A DNA stretch of 39,338 nucleotides from Candidatus Aminicenantota bacterium (lineage in GTDB: Bacteria; Acidobacteriota; Aminicenantia; Aminicenantales; UBA4085), in NCBI GenBank assembly GCA_030691735.1, contig JAUYDS010000095.1:1-39338 (forward strand), written 5' to 3'. A program made the translations under genes and the position numbers. Below are positions 38,817 to 39,338 of the stretch, piece by piece. Every line of letters begins with the position of its first letter. Position 1 is the stretch's first letter. The notes beneath the pieces are model-generated. The model had not been told where the DNA came from, searched no databases, and saw only the letters and a list, made by a program, of their open reading frames with translations.

Positions 38817-39338
38817 ATGACACGAGGCTTATTCACTCCGCGTTTCCGCCGGCTCGCCCTGGCGGTTTCCCTTTGGTTGATCCTATCGGCCTCGCTCGTC
38901 CCGGCCGCGTCGCTGCCGACGGCCAAACCGGCCGAGGTCGGTTTCTCCGCCGAGCGGCTCGAGCGCCTGACCCGTGTCATGCAGGACTACATCGATCAAG
39001 GGAAGGTCTCCGGCCTGGTGGCGCTCGTCGCCCGCAAAGGGCGCGTCGCCTACCTCAAGCCCTTCGGCAAACTCGATCTCGAACGGGGCACGCTCATGCC
39101 GGCCAACGGCATTTTCCGGATCGCCTCGCAGACGAAGGCGGTGACGAGCGTCGCCGTCATGATCCTGCAGGAGGAAGGGCGGATCCTGCTTGACGATCCC
39201 GTCTCTAAATATATCCCGGAATTCGCCGGCTCACGCGTCGCCGTCCGGGCGGCGGACAAAGGAGGCCAAGGCTATTCGACGGTTCCCCTCAAACGGCCGA
39301 TCACGATCCGCGATCTACTGACGCACACCGCGGGGATC
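38817..39338 (+). CDS. Class C beta-lactamase-type serine hydrolase, N-terminal part (runs off right edge)
   Basis: 174 codons are open from ATG 38817 to the window edge; the frame is not in the ORF track because the stop lies outside. A signal peptide (LALAVSLWLILSASLVPAAS) is followed by the beta-lactamase/DD-peptidase fold start: EVGFSAERLERLTRVMQDYI, GKVSGLVALVARKGRVAYLK, then FRIASQTKAVTSVAVMILQE with the SxxK motif (Ser ~104) and ITIRDLLTHTAGI at the edge. The YxN motif would lie beyond the window. Such periplasmic esterase/peptidase-like enzymes are numerous in this kind of genome and are rarely true beta-lactamases. It has its own promoter and seems separate from the sugar regulon. 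Confidence 0.88.
   Translation, partial: MTRGLFTPRFRRLALAVSLWLILSASLVPAASLPTAKPAEVGFSAERLERLTRVMQDYIDQGKVSGLVALVARKGRVAYLKPFGKLDLERGTLMPANGIFRIASQTKAVTSVAVMILQEEGRILLDDPVSKYIPEFAGSRVAVRAADKGGQGYSTVPLKRPITIRDLLTHTAGI

Overview
The window is a GC-rich (by eye roughly 60-65% G+C) chromosomal stretch of a Gram-negative, glycan-degrading heterotroph. Signal peptides, lipoproteins, two Oar/SusC-like TonB-dependent receptors without a SusD partner, a GWxTD-domain protein and several DUF2961 (glycoside hydrolase family 172, GH172) proteins fit Acidobacteriota/Candidatus Aminicenantota better than Bacteroidota. This placement is an inference from gene style only. No rRNA, tRNA, CRISPR or insertion sequence was seen.

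Layout. (1) 1-646: the start of an outer-membrane protein running off the left edge (minus strand) and a decayed fragment of an M28 peptidase. (2) 647-7008, minus strand: a sugar ABC transporter operon in the order ATPase, permease, binding lipoprotein, then an L-fucose/L-arabinose-isomerase-like enzyme and an M19 dipeptidase. (3) 7009-7102: a divergent control region with a tandem operator, followed by a LacI-family regulator (plus). (4) 8168-18230, plus: two paralogous PhoPQ-type alpha/beta hydrolases, an unassigned ~700-aa secreted protein, two paralogous M24 peptidases and a transglutaminase-like protein. (5) 18231-31449, plus: promoter and operator, TonB receptor 1, a terminator-like hairpin, a GH3-like lipoprotein, GH172 copy 1 (fused to a type II secretion pseudopilin-like domain), a Tat-signal glycosylasparaginase, and GH172 copies 2, 3 and 4. 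(6) 31469-36193, minus: GH172 copy 5 (lipoprotein), a hairpin, TonB receptor 2, and its promoter and operator. (7) 36218-39338: a GWxTD/TPR protein (minus), a possible tiny transcription unit, and the start of a class C beta-lactamase-type serine hydrolase (plus).

How it may work together. The same 23-bp element (two 10-bp CG-centred palindromic cores separated by WGC) lies at three promoters: between the ABC operon and lacI, before TonB receptor 1 and before TonB receptor 2. It has the same orientation relative to lacI and to each receptor. This ties import across both membranes, the GH172 array and the isomerase into one putative LacI-controlled regulon. GH172 enzymes are known to act on furanosides (fructofuranose and arabinofuranose), and FucI-type isomerases can convert D-arabinose or L-fucose. 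A plausible reading is a SusD-less furanoside utilisation locus, possibly for a D-arabinofuranose-containing glycan or glycopeptide; the substrate is not proven by the sequence. The peptidases and the glycosylasparaginase suggest a glycopeptide component.
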